A stretch of DNA of 64,000 nt from Aquanectria penicillioides (lineage: Eukaryota; Ascomycota; Sordariomycetes; Hypocreales; Nectriaceae): positions 3,100,746-3,164,745 of the forward strand of contig PYIU01000001.1 in the NCBI GenBank assembly GCA_003415625.1. Reading direction: 5' to 3'. Below, piece after piece: positions 22,021-32,988 of the stretch. A model generated the notes under the pieces. It saw only the letters and a list, made by a program, of their open reading frames with translations, did no database searches and was not told the origin of the DNA. The first letter of the stretch is position 1, and each line of letters begins with the position of its first letter. The position numbers and the translations under genes are program-made.

Positions 22021-22719
22021 TCCCGGGCTCATAACTGTCGCGCAAAAGATGAACATGAACGTCCCTTGCGAGATCAGTAGGGTGCTGCTATATCTCGTGA
22101 CAAATACTTTTTATATCCCAGTAATAAGAAAATACCGGTATCGAGCCCCTTCTATGGAAGTTACTACATTTGGTATTATGACTGAATTCGCAACGCTTTT
22201 AACATATGTATCTAGGGAGTATTTATTAAGGCTTCAAACGCAATGTTCGATAACAGGAGTTTGGGATCATTGAGATCTTTATCTTTTGGTGACAAATTGT
22301 CATCTCAGGCTTGTTTGAATATCACTCTACGTTTGCTGATAACGGACAACCCTTTATTTAGTGTCAGCGGGCGCTCATGAGCTTCCGGTGGTCCGGTTCA
22401 CGTATGACGCATCTGGCTTTCTACCCCGCATGATTGCCTAATACAGATTAGTTTTTTTGGCGTTAGTGTACTGCCTCTTTTGCTAACCCCACGATGGGGT
22501 AAATAATCTAGGATGGGCTGCAAGAAACCATCCCTAATTTTGATAACACACAATGCAAATGACACACTCCCGAGACCCTGAACTCATGGGCAATATGCAG
22601 ATTGTCTTCCTTTACCCTTTATATCTAGAACATGGCCGCTCACAAGAGCGAAGCTAATTATTGTGTATGAAGCTTTTTTCTTATCGCCACCCTTGCATTA
22701 TTCACTATTTCCATGCCTC
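22021..22719. other. Upstream region of the carboxylase gene
   Basis: AT-rich spacer between the inverted-repeat element and the carboxylase start. No gene or known site seen. Confidence 0.5.
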
Positions 22720-25700
22720 ATGGGGTCTGATAATTTAAACTCGTTGCGACACATTCGCAAAGTTTTAGTAGCCAACAGAGGCGAGATTGCGGTGCGGTGC
22801 GTCAAAGCTTGTCGGGAATTAGGAGTTCACAGCATTGCTATCGTAACGAATGCGGATGCAGCCTCGCTCCATGCCACCCTAGCGGACGAGGCGGTCCTCC
22901 TTTCAGGTGACGACAGTACTGCCTACAAAAACGGGTAAGCTTCGAACCCTCAAAAGTTTCCTCACCTTGCTAAACATTTGAGCCGCATAGAGAAGCCATC
23001 TTGGAAATTTGCAGGCGCACTGATACGGATGCCATCATCCCTGGCTACGGATTCTTAAGCGAAAATGTCGAGTTCGCTGAGGCCGCTGCCGCTGCCGGCA
23101 TCGCTTTTGTTGGACCCTTCGCAGCTTCTATCAAGGCCATGGGTCTGAAGCACGAGGCTAGAGCCATTGCTGAAGCTGCGAGTGTTCCAGTAATCCCTGG
23201 CACAGGACTTTTAGCATCCGCCACAGTAGCTACAGACGCCGCGAGGAGCATAGGGTTCCCAGTGATGCTCAAGGCCACCGGCGGAGGAGGTGGCATAGGG
23301 TTAAGATATGCTATACTGAGGAGGAAGTCGAGAACGGATTTTCTGTGGTTGAGAGCCGTGCCAGTGCGCTCTTCAAAAACAGCGGGATTTTCTTAGAAAA
23401 GTATTATCCTCGCTCGCGTCATATTGAAGTTCAAGTTGCCGGCAATGGGGAAATTGTGGTAGCTTTTGGGGAACGCGAGTGCTCCCTGCAGCGACGACAT
23501 CAGAAAGTAATTGAGGAATGCCCTAGTCCATTTGTGGAGAGACATCACGGTCTGCGAGAGAGGATGATGGACGCAGCGGTCAACTATGCCTCGCAGCTAC
23601 AATATAAAAGCGTAGGCCCAGTTGAGTTTCTCGTTGATGATGAGACGGCCAACTTCTTTTTTCTTGAGATGAATACACGCTTACAGGTTGAGCATGGCAT
23701 CACTGAAATGTGTTACATGGTTGATTTGGTCCACCTCATGCTGAAACAGGCTGACTACGAACATGGAGGCCATATGGGCATCCCTTCCGATGCTCTGCGA
23801 AGCTTAGGAAGACCCCAACCACTTGGATCAGCGATCGAGGCACGAGTCTACGCCGAGGTACCTCAAAGAGACTTTGCACCTAGCCCCGGCGTCTTGCAAT
23901 GTGTGCGCTGGCCACAAGGCGATAGCGTGCGGGTTGACACCTGGGTTCGAGACGGCCAGCGAATTACGCCCTTGTACGACCCATTGATCGGAAAGGTCAT
24001 CGTACATAGCCTGGAAGGTCGATCAGCCGCCCAAAGAAAAATACTCAAGGCCCTCGACGATACAGCTTTGCAAGGAACACAACTTGGAGTATTTGTCCAA
24101 AATCCTCGAGTCGGAGACTTTCAGTAGTGGTAGCACGTTGACCAATTCTCTATCGATGTTCAAGTTTGAGAGTTGCTCTTTCCAAGTACTCGACCCGGGC
24201 GTCTTGACCACAGTTCAGGACTACCCTGGCCGAATCAGCGTTGGGCACGGAATCCCTCCCGGAGGCCCGATGGATGATCTCAGCGCTCGCGTGGCAAACA
24301 TCCTCGTTGGGAACGATGCCGGAACCGAAGTATTGGAAATCACTTTGACTGGCCCAGAGCTTCTGTTCCACGAGGCTGCCATTGTCTCCGTTTGTGGTGC
24401 CTAGCTGCCCCTTAGTATCAATGGCAAACCTCAACCCTTGTGGTCTAGACTCCTCGTCGCCAAAGGTCAGACGCTCAAGCTTGGGAAGATTACTGGGAAT
24501 GGGATCCGAGCATACCTTGGCGTCAAAGGCGGCTTTCCCCAAGTTCCCGAGTTTCTTAGGTCCAAGTCGACAGCTCCTGAGCTTGGCTTTGGAGGTATCC
24601 AGGGGCGGAAGCTGCAGATCCATGACATCCTTGGTCTCTCCTCGCAGTCAGGGGCATGGGTGGGTGAATCATCTGAGCTATCCCTGCCATCAGAAGCCAT
24701 GCCCACCTTTGGACACAACAGTGTTTTCTGCATCGATGGCCCATACGGCTCTGATGATATTCTGACCCCTAAAGGACGCGACACCTTGTACGAAACGGAC
24801 TGGATTGTCAGTCATAACAGCGGCCGAAGTGGAATTCGGTTAGAAGGACTACGACTAAAGTGGGCTCGGACCTCAGGTGGCGGCGGTGGATCGCATCCCT
24901 CCAATGTCTTCGACTACGGTTATCCAAACGGCGGCGTCAACTTCACAGGAGAGTCTCCCATCATCTTTGCGCATGACCGCCCTGATCTGGGCGGGTTTGT
25001 TTGCCCGACAACTATTTGCTCTGGCGACATGTGGAAGGTTGGCCAGTTAAAACCGGGCAGTACTGTAAGATTCTATCCTATCACATACGATGATGCCCTT
25101 GAAATTATCGAAATGAAGTATTCCTATCTTGAGGCCGTACGCGGGCTGGCAGCAGGGATTGCTTCTCATATTCCTTCTCTCCATGGCGTCTTTGACTACA
25201 AGTGCCAAACTTCTATCCTGCACCAAACACCGCCGGTGGGAAGTTATCCAAGGGTTAAATATCGCCAAGGAGGTGACGCTAGTATCATCGTCGAGTACGG
25301 TGAGCAAGTCTCAGACCTGCGAAATACAGCCTGCGTCCAGGTTCTCGAGAAGCAATCATCGACTGCAAGCCTTGTTAGCGTCCGCAGTGATGCCAATTTC
25401 GCGTCCTTGACTGTACGCTTCGACCCGTTCCAGATTGACCGGGCTGAGCTCCTTCAATTCCTGATCGAGTTTAACGACCGCGTTGGGGAGAGGGCAGGCA
25501 TCAAGATTCCTGCTCGGCAAGTGCGGCTACCTGTCTGCCTCGACCATTCATCTCTTCTAGAGTCTTCCCAGCGATACATGGATAATATCAGACCTTCGGC
25601 TGCCCACATGCCAGACAACGTCGAATATCTTCGAAAAAACAACGCCCTCGAAACTCGCTGCGATGTGTTTGACTCACTTTTAAAGACGCCATGGCTGACT

Positions 25701-26483
25701 GTAGCCGTGGGTTTCTATGTTGGAACGCCAATTATGTTTCCCCTTGATCCGTGGCGTGTATTGACGGGTCAAAAGTATAACCCCAACCGCGTTTACACGC
25801 CAAGTGGTTCAGTCGGTCTTGGAGGATCATTGGCAGCCATTTATCCAGTTGCTGCCCCAGGGGGATACCAACTTATGGGTCGCACATTAGGCGGATGGAA
25901 TGCCGGCGGCAATCGTCCAGGCTTTTCTCCCATGAAGCCTTGGCTATTTAATCACTTCGACTTGATCAAATTCTACGAGGTTTCTGAAGAGGACTATAAC
26001 AGAATGGAACGAGATTTCGAGGCTGGTCGGTATGTATTTGACATCACAGAGACGACGCTAGACATGGACGAGTATATCGCAAAGTTTGATGATGCTGCTC
26101 AAGATCCGGAATATCAAGCCTGGCAGAAGCGCCAAGTCGCAGCAGCCCATGAACTGGGAGAAACTGAGCAGAGACTCTTCCATGAATGGATGGAGGCAAA
26201 GAAATTAAGCATCAGAAATGAGGCAGCGGAGGACGATGATGATTCCGGCAAATCCGTTTTAATCGAATCACCCGTCGATGCTAATGTCTGGAAAGTACTA
26301 GTGCAGCCTGGTGATGTGCTAGAAATGGGCCAGACTGTAGCCGTGCTTGAGGCCATGAAAATGGAGATTAACGTTGTTGTTGGGGAGGATCAGGCCGGTG
26401 CCGTAGTTGTAAAGATTGCTCAACAGCCAGGAAGTATTGTAAGCCCTGGAACGGTAGTTGTGAGAGCTAAAAGGCAAGAATAA
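22720..26483 (+). pseudogene. Biotin carboxylase-KipA-KipI-biotinyl fusion (urea carboxylase type), disrupted
   Basis: Domains in order: biotin carboxylase ('[20 protein letters not shown]', 'PGYGFLSEN', Gly-rich 'KATGGGGGIG', 'EMNTRLQVEH'); KipA/AHS2 ('VLDPGVLTTVQDYPGR', 'GIPPGGPMDDLS'); KipI/AHS1 ('GGDASIIVEYGEQV', 'LTVRFDP', 'YQLMGRTLGGWNAGG'); biotinyl domain ('LEAMKMEI', Lys codon 26358-26360). One intron (22935-22990) is clear. No amidase domain is attached, unlike yeast Dur1,2. The frame breaks near 23303 (one base short, between 'GGIGL' and 'ICYTEEE'), breaks again near 24083 (between 'LQGTQ' and 'LEYLSK') and has an in-frame TAG at 24402. None leaves room for an intron. Intact, it would be about 1,235 residues. 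Either a recent pseudogene or assembly error; every catalytic motif is otherwise preserved. Confidence 0.85.
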
Positions 26484-26929
26484 ATTGATTATCTCTAGTT
26501 AAATTGATGCTATTCGGCCAAAGCCAACATGAGTCAGTGTGGAGATGCAGTAAACTTTCTAACTACGAAGAAAAAGGCTAGTGCCGACGTCTCAAGCTTA
26601 TCTAGTTATGACATAGATCTATCTAGAGGACCGTCACGTGTTCACTCGCGCCCGGCCCGGTCAAGCAGAGGCCAATTTGCCCTCTAGCTCCTCATGTCCC
26701 GTCTCTCCGGGACATTTGAATGTGTCCCCACCTCTTATCTGCATCACCTTTAGATTCCCCTATCAACCCATCCTACCCTAACCACGCCCTACTCCCACGC
26801 CGTATACCCATAGTTACACCGTCGTCATCATATATGATGCATCTCTAACCTTTTTAGCAGCATTTATACTTGCAGCCAATTCCAAGCAGTGTTCACAGTG
26901 TCATTGCGTCCACGCTTCGTATTTTCGCC
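26484..26929. other. Intergenic, promoter of the regulator gene
   Basis: Spacer between the carboxylase stop and the transcription factor start. Contains CTCACGTG-like and C-rich words but no site I can name with confidence. Confidence 0.4.
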
Positions 26930-29534
26930 ATGAAAGGCCGGCCTCGGCTTCGAGTGGACCCATGCAAGTTCTGCAAAAAGGAATTCAAGCGGCAAGAACA
27001 CTTGGAGCGTCATCTTCGTACCCGTAAGTACTTTGATAATCCACTTGATAATATCATACTGAACCTCTAGATACCCTCGAGCGTCCATTTGGTTGTTCAT
27101 GTGGTCGGACGTTCTCGAGACAGTAGGTCGTCTCCTTTCGCTAATGTCAAGGGCCAAGTCGCTTATTTGCGCCTTTAGGGATCTTCTCAACCGCCATCGT
27201 CGACTCTCCAAATGTTCAAGCCTACTTCAAGGACAAAGAGCTACCGCTACTGACCCTGGCCACCAACCTGGTTCCGCCGAGGCTGTCACCGTCTCTCCAT
27301 CAATGTCCAACAGCAACCATGGGCAAACTCCTTCCTTTTATGGCCCTCAACCAGGAGCAGCATTCCTTTTCGAGAGTACTAACTCTGTGCACACCGCTCG
27401 AGCCATAACACAAAACACAGAGAGACTACCCGTGAGCGATCTCCCTACGGAGTACTCTCAACAGCAGCTCATGGGTAAGTTTTCTATACATGACCTCATG
27501 ATAGACAATCAAGGCAGTTCTTCCGGCAATGTCACTAGTGTTGTAACCAACAACGACAGTATGGAATTTGGCGTTGAGGCAGGTTCCGACTTTGCGCAGC
27601 TTCAGCCACTCGACATTGACTTCCTCTCCAACGAAACAGACATGATCAACAACTACCTTATGGGCATTTTTACCCCTATGGACTACCAGCAACGGACCAT
27701 TGAGGATGCATCCGGCGAGTACGGTGGTGTCGAGTCACTCCAGTCACCTCTCATGCCAAGCGTTGCAGCACTTAGCCAAATCCGCGCAGATCAACTCCAG
27801 AACATTAATTGTGCAGCGAATACGACAAACCAGGAGCGAGATACGATCTCCAGATCATTAGATGCAATGGATGACATTGCAGCAACCAACCCCTGGGCTG
27901 TATCCATGGTAGCTTACGAGAGACTCTCTGCAGAAGTCGCAAAGCACCTGGATGTTTTACCAGAACCATTCACTCTCCCAAGCCGACAGACGCTCTCAAG
28001 ATATGTATCTAGTTGGATCCGTGGATTTCATCCACATTTACCTTTTATTCATCTTCCAACAACGTGTCTAGAGTTCAAGACGCCAATGCTATTATTAACC
28101 CTTGCAGCTACGGGATCTTTTTATGGCTTTGAACACACGCATGGCTACACCATGTACTTTATTGTGAAGTCTATAATCACAAAAGAGCTCGAGGATCGAC
28201 GCCGCAGGTCGACGTTCCATCTTCTTCGGAGTTTTCCTCGGTACGCTGAGCTTCCTACCAGCTCCTCCACCAACGCGGTCCCACAATCGGGGACACCCCA
28301 ACAACCAGACTCGCCTTCTATCGAATTGCTTCAAGCATTGTTGGTGCTCATTCTTACAATGTCTTGGCTGGATGGACCACTCGCGCAAGACGCCCTCGCA
28401 ATGAGTAGCCAGCTTACCGAGCTCACTCGTGAATTGCTCAAATGCCCACCCGAGGAAGATACAAATGACCCTTGGAGAGATTGGGCACGAGAAGAGGAAC
28501 GTCGCCGCACCTTATTCTCAGCCTACTTCGTGCTCAATATCTTGACCATCTGCTTCAATGTACCCCCTCAACTAATGAGTTCCGAAATTAATCTCCCTCT
28601 CCCATCTGCGGAGGCCGAGTTCAACGCCCCCACTTCCAATGCATGGCTCAGTTTGAGCCGGAAAAACAAGTCATGCCGGCTAGGGTTCCAACACTATCTC
28701 AAGCAGCTTCTATCTGGACGGCCTCTCTCGAAAGAGGACTCAGCAACAGAATTTGGAAACTACATGCTCATCCAGAGCTTGCTTATTCAAGTCCACTTTG
28801 AGCGCCAGGTCGCGTCTTCGCTGCTTATCCCGTCAACGAGTCTCGCAACTAGCACCATCTCACTTTACGATACTGCTTTTGGCGCATGGCGAACATGCTG
28901 GGACTCGGCTATTGAGTCTGCCCTCGATCCATCTTCGCCCCACGGGCCCCTGGCGTTCAACTCGACAGCCATTCTCCGCCTGGCTCACATCCACCTTGGG
29001 GTCGGTCTGCAAAGTCAGTGCGCACTACGTTCACGCGACCCCAAAGTTATCGCTGAAGCGTTTGAACCTCATCGCAACCCCATCTCTCTCGGCGCTCCTC
29101 ATCTTGATCAGGCCGTGTTGCATGCCATCTCCGCCTTGAGGATTCCCGTGAGAGTTGGGATAGCGTTTGTCGCGCGAGGACGCACAGGTCACTGGAGTGT
29201 CCAGCATGCAATTAGCAACTTCGGCTGCGCGCTTCTGCTTACCCATTGGTTTGAAAACATTTTCCAATTGGTATCTAGTGACGGGCTGGATGGTCTGAGT
29301 CTTGAGGAAAAGCGCTTATTATCCATGGTAGAACGACTCATTGAGGAGACCCACCTGGAGGGTTCTCTAGGCGCAAAAGACAATTTCCCTAGGCGCATAA
29401 AGCTACTGGCTATTGCCGCAGTGAAACTTTGGGCAGAAACCTGCAAAGGAATTCAAGTCTTTGAGATTGTCTATATCGTGGGAGAGACGTTATCTTTGGT
29501 GGCAACATTATTAGAAAGCCGTGTTGAGATATAG
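26930..29534 (+). CDS. Transcription factor with two C2H2 zinc fingers and a Fungal_trans domain
   Basis: Three exons (26930-27023, 27071-27122, 27179-29534), introns GTAAGT...CTCTAG and GTAGGT...CTTTAG, 833 residues. Splicing rebuilds a tandem finger block: 'CKFCKKEFKRQEHLERH' (residues about 12-28) and 'CSCGRTFSRQDLLNRHRR' (about 39-56). A Ser/Gln-rich linker follows. The fungal-specific transcription factor domain starts near residue 345 ('SRQTLSRYVSSWIRGFHPH', 'LLLTLAATGSFYGFEH') and extends to the C-terminus. Acts in the nucleus as a DNA-binding regulator. It is co-oriented directly after the carboxylase gene and is a natural candidate for cluster-specific control. Confidence 0.88.
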
Positions 29535-30246
29535 TATCTAGCTAATAGGATGAAGGGGACTTAAATCGCCAACAAATGTGTAAGTAAGTTAACTTGTACA
29601 AATACACGCTAATGTTCTTAAGTAGTACTTAAAATGGATTGCCACATCCGATGTAAACCTCGTAACTATTAGCTTATCTAAACAGTTTTCACACTCTCCT
29701 TTTCAATCCGCTCCAAAACATTCACTATATGCTCCAAATCTTCTTGCCCGCATCTTCCTTCCCCTAGTCCGCAGCTCGGCCGTTAGCCCCACTGGTCTAG
29801 CCCATGTTAGAGTGCGCCTGATGATCCACCGATGATATGATTGGCCGTCTGAAGGCCCCTTGGATATTCCATCATCTAGTGCCTAAATGTTCAAGATATT
29901 GGCGTGCTACCGTTAGTCACAGCAGGCTGGTCGCCGGCTGAGTCAAGTCCAGGTGCTATTTTTTTTTTTTAAAATACGGAACCTGTTGGCGGCATTACGT
30001 CTATTGAGGCCTTTATCCAAACGCCGCACGCTGCAACTGAAGGTTGAGAAGCGGTCTAAGAGAGATGCTACAGATGGAATAGGTTCTCGGTTTTGACTTT
30101 AGTCGTATAAGCATCAAGCTTCATCGAGCAATCTCTTTTTATCATTCATCACATCTCGCCTTCAAGTAATAAGCAATACAGCTAATTAATAACCTCGCTT
30201 TACTCTACTCTATAACCAACTCCTTTATTTCTTATCGCTTTCCGAA
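29535..30246. other. Intergenic, nothing recognised
   Basis: AT-rich spacer with a T10-type homopolymer run near 29,960. No gene seen. Confidence 0.5.
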
Positions 30247-30540
30247 ATGCTCTTCCAAGCCCTTGTTGCTACTACTTTCGGCGCCATTTCCGCCCTCGGA
30301 GCTCCCCTCCAAGCTCGCTACAACACCGCACCCTCTTTTATCCCATCTAAGATCTAGCAGTACTCTGTTAATAATGGAGCCATCTCCGCCACTTTTAGTA
30401 TCGTTGAGGTGAATAGGAATCCCGGAAATGGTGGCAAGGATCAAACTGCCTTCCTGATATTCACCTATCCTAAAGAGGCTCGGGCAAGCAGTGCAAATTC
30501 GAATCACTCCCTCTGCTACCTTTTATGGCCCAGGTCAAAG
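30247..30540 (+). pseudogene. Small secreted protein gene, broken by a stop and by transposon insertion
   Basis: ATG at 30247 opens a signal-peptide-like start ('MLFQALVATTFGAISALGAP') followed by 'RYNTAPSFIPSKI', a TAG at 30355, then in-frame 'QYSVNNGAISATFSIVEV' and 'AFLIFTYPKEA'. A different frame near 30,480 reads 'SGKQCKFES', so a frameshift is also likely. The family A element at 30541 ends the gene. Sequence after the A-B-A block (30992-31201) is open and may be its distal part, but I could not join it. Family not identified. Confidence 0.55.
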
Positions 30541-30622
30541 TATTGAACCATAGCACCTCAGCAAAAACTGGATGTACCCCCTTGCCGAAACAAGTGGTAC
30601 GTTAGGTTCTATACTTTCAACA
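30541..30622 (-). mobile_element. Family A element, reverse copy
   Basis: TATTGAACCATAGCACC to CTATACTTTCAACA. Followed after 5 bp (CACAC) by a family B copy. Left flank CAAAG does not match, so its own target duplication is lost. Confidence 0.8.
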
Positions 30623-30627
30623 CACAC

Positions 30628-30904
30628 TGTAGAAAGCTACAAGGCATAGAGCATCATTGAATAAGCGACCAAGCAAAAATGACTTCAATTACTCTATCCG
30701 AGCTAACTGATCAATTCTGTGATGGAGAGCAAGAACTAAAACAATAGACTATGGGAAACCATCGTACATATTTTGAACCATTCAATCCTTCGCTTAGCAT
30801 TTCCATGAGCAGCATAACGTTTGCTGCTTGCTAGATCTCGCCTATTAGTTTCAGTAGGCGGGATGTTTGCGGTTTGCGTCGCTCAAAAATCATGTGGTCC
30901 AGCA
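30628..30904 (-). mobile_element. Family B element, reverse copy
   Basis: TGTAGAAAGCTAC to GTGGTCCAGCA. Bracketed on each side, after exactly 5 bp, by a family A copy in the same orientation. Confidence 0.8.
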
Positions 30905-30909
30905 CCGCC

Positions 30910-30991
30910 TATTGAACCATAGCACCTCAACAAAAACTGGAGGTACCCCCTTGCCGAAACAAGTGGTACTTTGGGTTCTATACTTTCAACA
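30910..30991 (-). mobile_element. Family A element, reverse copy
   Basis: TATTGAACC to CTTTCAACA, with flanks CCGCC (30905-30909) and CTGCC (30992-30996), a 5-bp duplication with one mismatch. It starts 5 bp after the B copy. Confidence 0.8.
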
Positions 30992-31721
30992 CTGCCACTT
31001 ACATACCCTATGCTTTCCAATAACTCAACCATCGGATCGGCGTCTACGAAGATTCTTCTTTCAACTTCATTTCCTTTGGGCGAAGATAAATATTCATTTT
31101 TGGCTTCTTCCACAGAAAATAAGCGCTATTTCTTTGCAGCCAATCCTCACTATCAGATGAATTTGCGGGTTAAAATTCCAGTGGATCTTGGCGAGAATTA
31201 GACGCATCTCCGCGTAGGCCAGACTAAAAATAATTAGAATCGTTGAAGCATTTGAATATTCATAAATCCTTACTTTTTTTCCAATGCAATTTCGGGGACC
31301 GAATGAAAAAGGTTGAAACGCATCTATTGGATCATTCGCAAAGCGGACATCGCTAAGCTAGCGTTCTGGAATAAAGGACTCAGTCAAAGTAAATGTCCCG
31401 GGCATATGATTCATCGGTGTTGACGGATATAGCGGCCGGCCACAAGCCGACCTCGGGGGCCTTGTGGGCCTAGGTCTTGAGGCCACGTATCCTCACCAGG
31501 GAATCCCTGCACTGTAAATAGGTGACTGCATTCTGCGACCACTATCTAGCTGTTCCTTACGAATCCCAATTGATCTGGACCGACCCGTTGCGCATGTCGC
31601 CCGCTGTGACCGTCCCTTCGCGCCCTGTATATTGTTTACAATCGGCCACTGCCAAACTCCAAGAATCGTCTAAAAGCACCATCAACTAATTATTTCTTCT
31701 GTGTAACCTTTGAATACTTAC
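30992..31721. other. Spacer with possible distal part of the broken secreted-protein gene
   Basis: An open frame to TAG at 31199-31201 follows the A-B-A block directly ('LPLTYPMLSNNSTIGSAS...'); it may be host coding sequence split by the insertions. The remainder to 31,721 has no recognised gene and no cytochrome P450 haem-binding exon. Confidence 0.35.
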
Positions 31722-32988
31722 ATTTTCTGGAACATACTGTCCACAAATCGTATCCCCGCCGGCCAGCGTCTTGCGAGGGGAGCCAGTAGGGACGGGAGGA
31801 TACAGTCGAAGGGATTCGTTGAAAACGGCAAGCATGTAGTTTAATTTGCTAACGCTTAATAAGTCGATCTCACTTTCGAGTGTAAAACTTGAGCGGATTT
31901 CCTGGGTGACCTTTTGCAAAACATTGGGGTGTGTGGCCAGAAAGTAAGTTGTCCCCGGCAATGCGGTCGCTGTTGTTTCGGAACCAGCAATGATTAAGAG
32001 ACTAGAATTGTCAATTATTTCGATTTGACTCAATTTCTGGTACGTTGTCAGCAAGAAACATTTGTCGGATTTTGTAGCTTACCTGATTGCCCTCCATTTT
32101 CGTCATTGCATCCATGAAATCAGGCCTCGATCCTGGTTGTGCTAATCGCTTGGCAACCTTTTGTTGTGTCAATCGGTAGTGATCATTAAAGCTATTTGTC
32201 ATCTCCTTTGATGTGAATAGCTTTAGCAGACTCAGACCAAAGGGAAAACGACCTAGAGTTGTTCTGGTGGTGCTGCCACGAACTCGCTGAAAAATGAGTG
32301 CAACCCAGGGATGATAGTCTGAGTTCTCCAGGCATCCAAATGGCTCCCCAAAAGCCAAGTCGCCAATGATGTCGAATGTTGTGTAGTCATACCATGAAGT
32401 CATCTCAACCGGCTTCTCTCCGCCTTCACTATGGTGACGCAACTTATCGATCAAAAGATCAACATAACTTTGGATAAGGGGCTGCTGCTCCTGCATCGAC
32501 TGGGCGGAAAAGCCGTGCGCCAAGATTCTCCTCATTCGCCCATGATTTTCACGGCTGGCCCCGATGACGCTATGACTCTGAGTTATCCAGAATGCGGGGT
32601 CTTTGCCGTTTTCCCCTTGTCCATGCTTTCGGTGGCCCATGATGTCCTTCCAAGCATCGGGATTGACAAAGGAGAGCTCATCTGGAGCCACGCGAATGAC
32701 ATCACCATACCTTTTGTGCAACTCGAGTATTCTTTGGTGAGCTTGTCCTGAGAAGCCTGTTCTTGCGTAAGGCACACGAGTTGCCGCCCACCATTTTGGA
32801 CCAGGGTATTTTCGAAGCGGGTGGACGAACACGTTGTAAAGCATAGTCCATACCAAATAGCATACTCCCTGGGGGCCTTTGTTAACGCTAGTTTGAGAAA
32901 ATGAAGCATAGTAACCTACCAGGGCCCAAGAAACAAATATAAGCCTTGGTACACTGCTGAGCACTACCAACTCGAGTAGTTGAGCCAT
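31722..32988 (-). pseudogene. Cytochrome P450, truncated before the haem-binding region
   Basis: Exon 1 32988-32083 and exon 2 32036-31722, with a 45-nt intron (GTAAGC...GTACCAG). The protein has an N-terminal membrane segment, 'FVHPLRKYPGPKWWAATRVP', 'LHKRYGDVIRVAPDELSF', the I-helix oxygen-binding region 'LLIIAGSETTATA' and the K-helix ExxR in 'NESLRLYPPVP'. After 'CGQYVPENV' a GTAAGT donor follows, but no exon with the 'FxxGxRxCxG' cysteine region is found downstream. About 130-150 C-terminal residues are missing, so no haem thiolate ligand is encoded. It resembles fungal CYP65-type monooxygenases, a tentative placement. Confidence 0.85.

Noticed and set aside
27474..27503. Possible extra intron (GTAAGT...GATAG) in the transcription factor gene
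   Set aside because: At about 30 nt it is shorter than usual fungal introns, and the frame is open through it.
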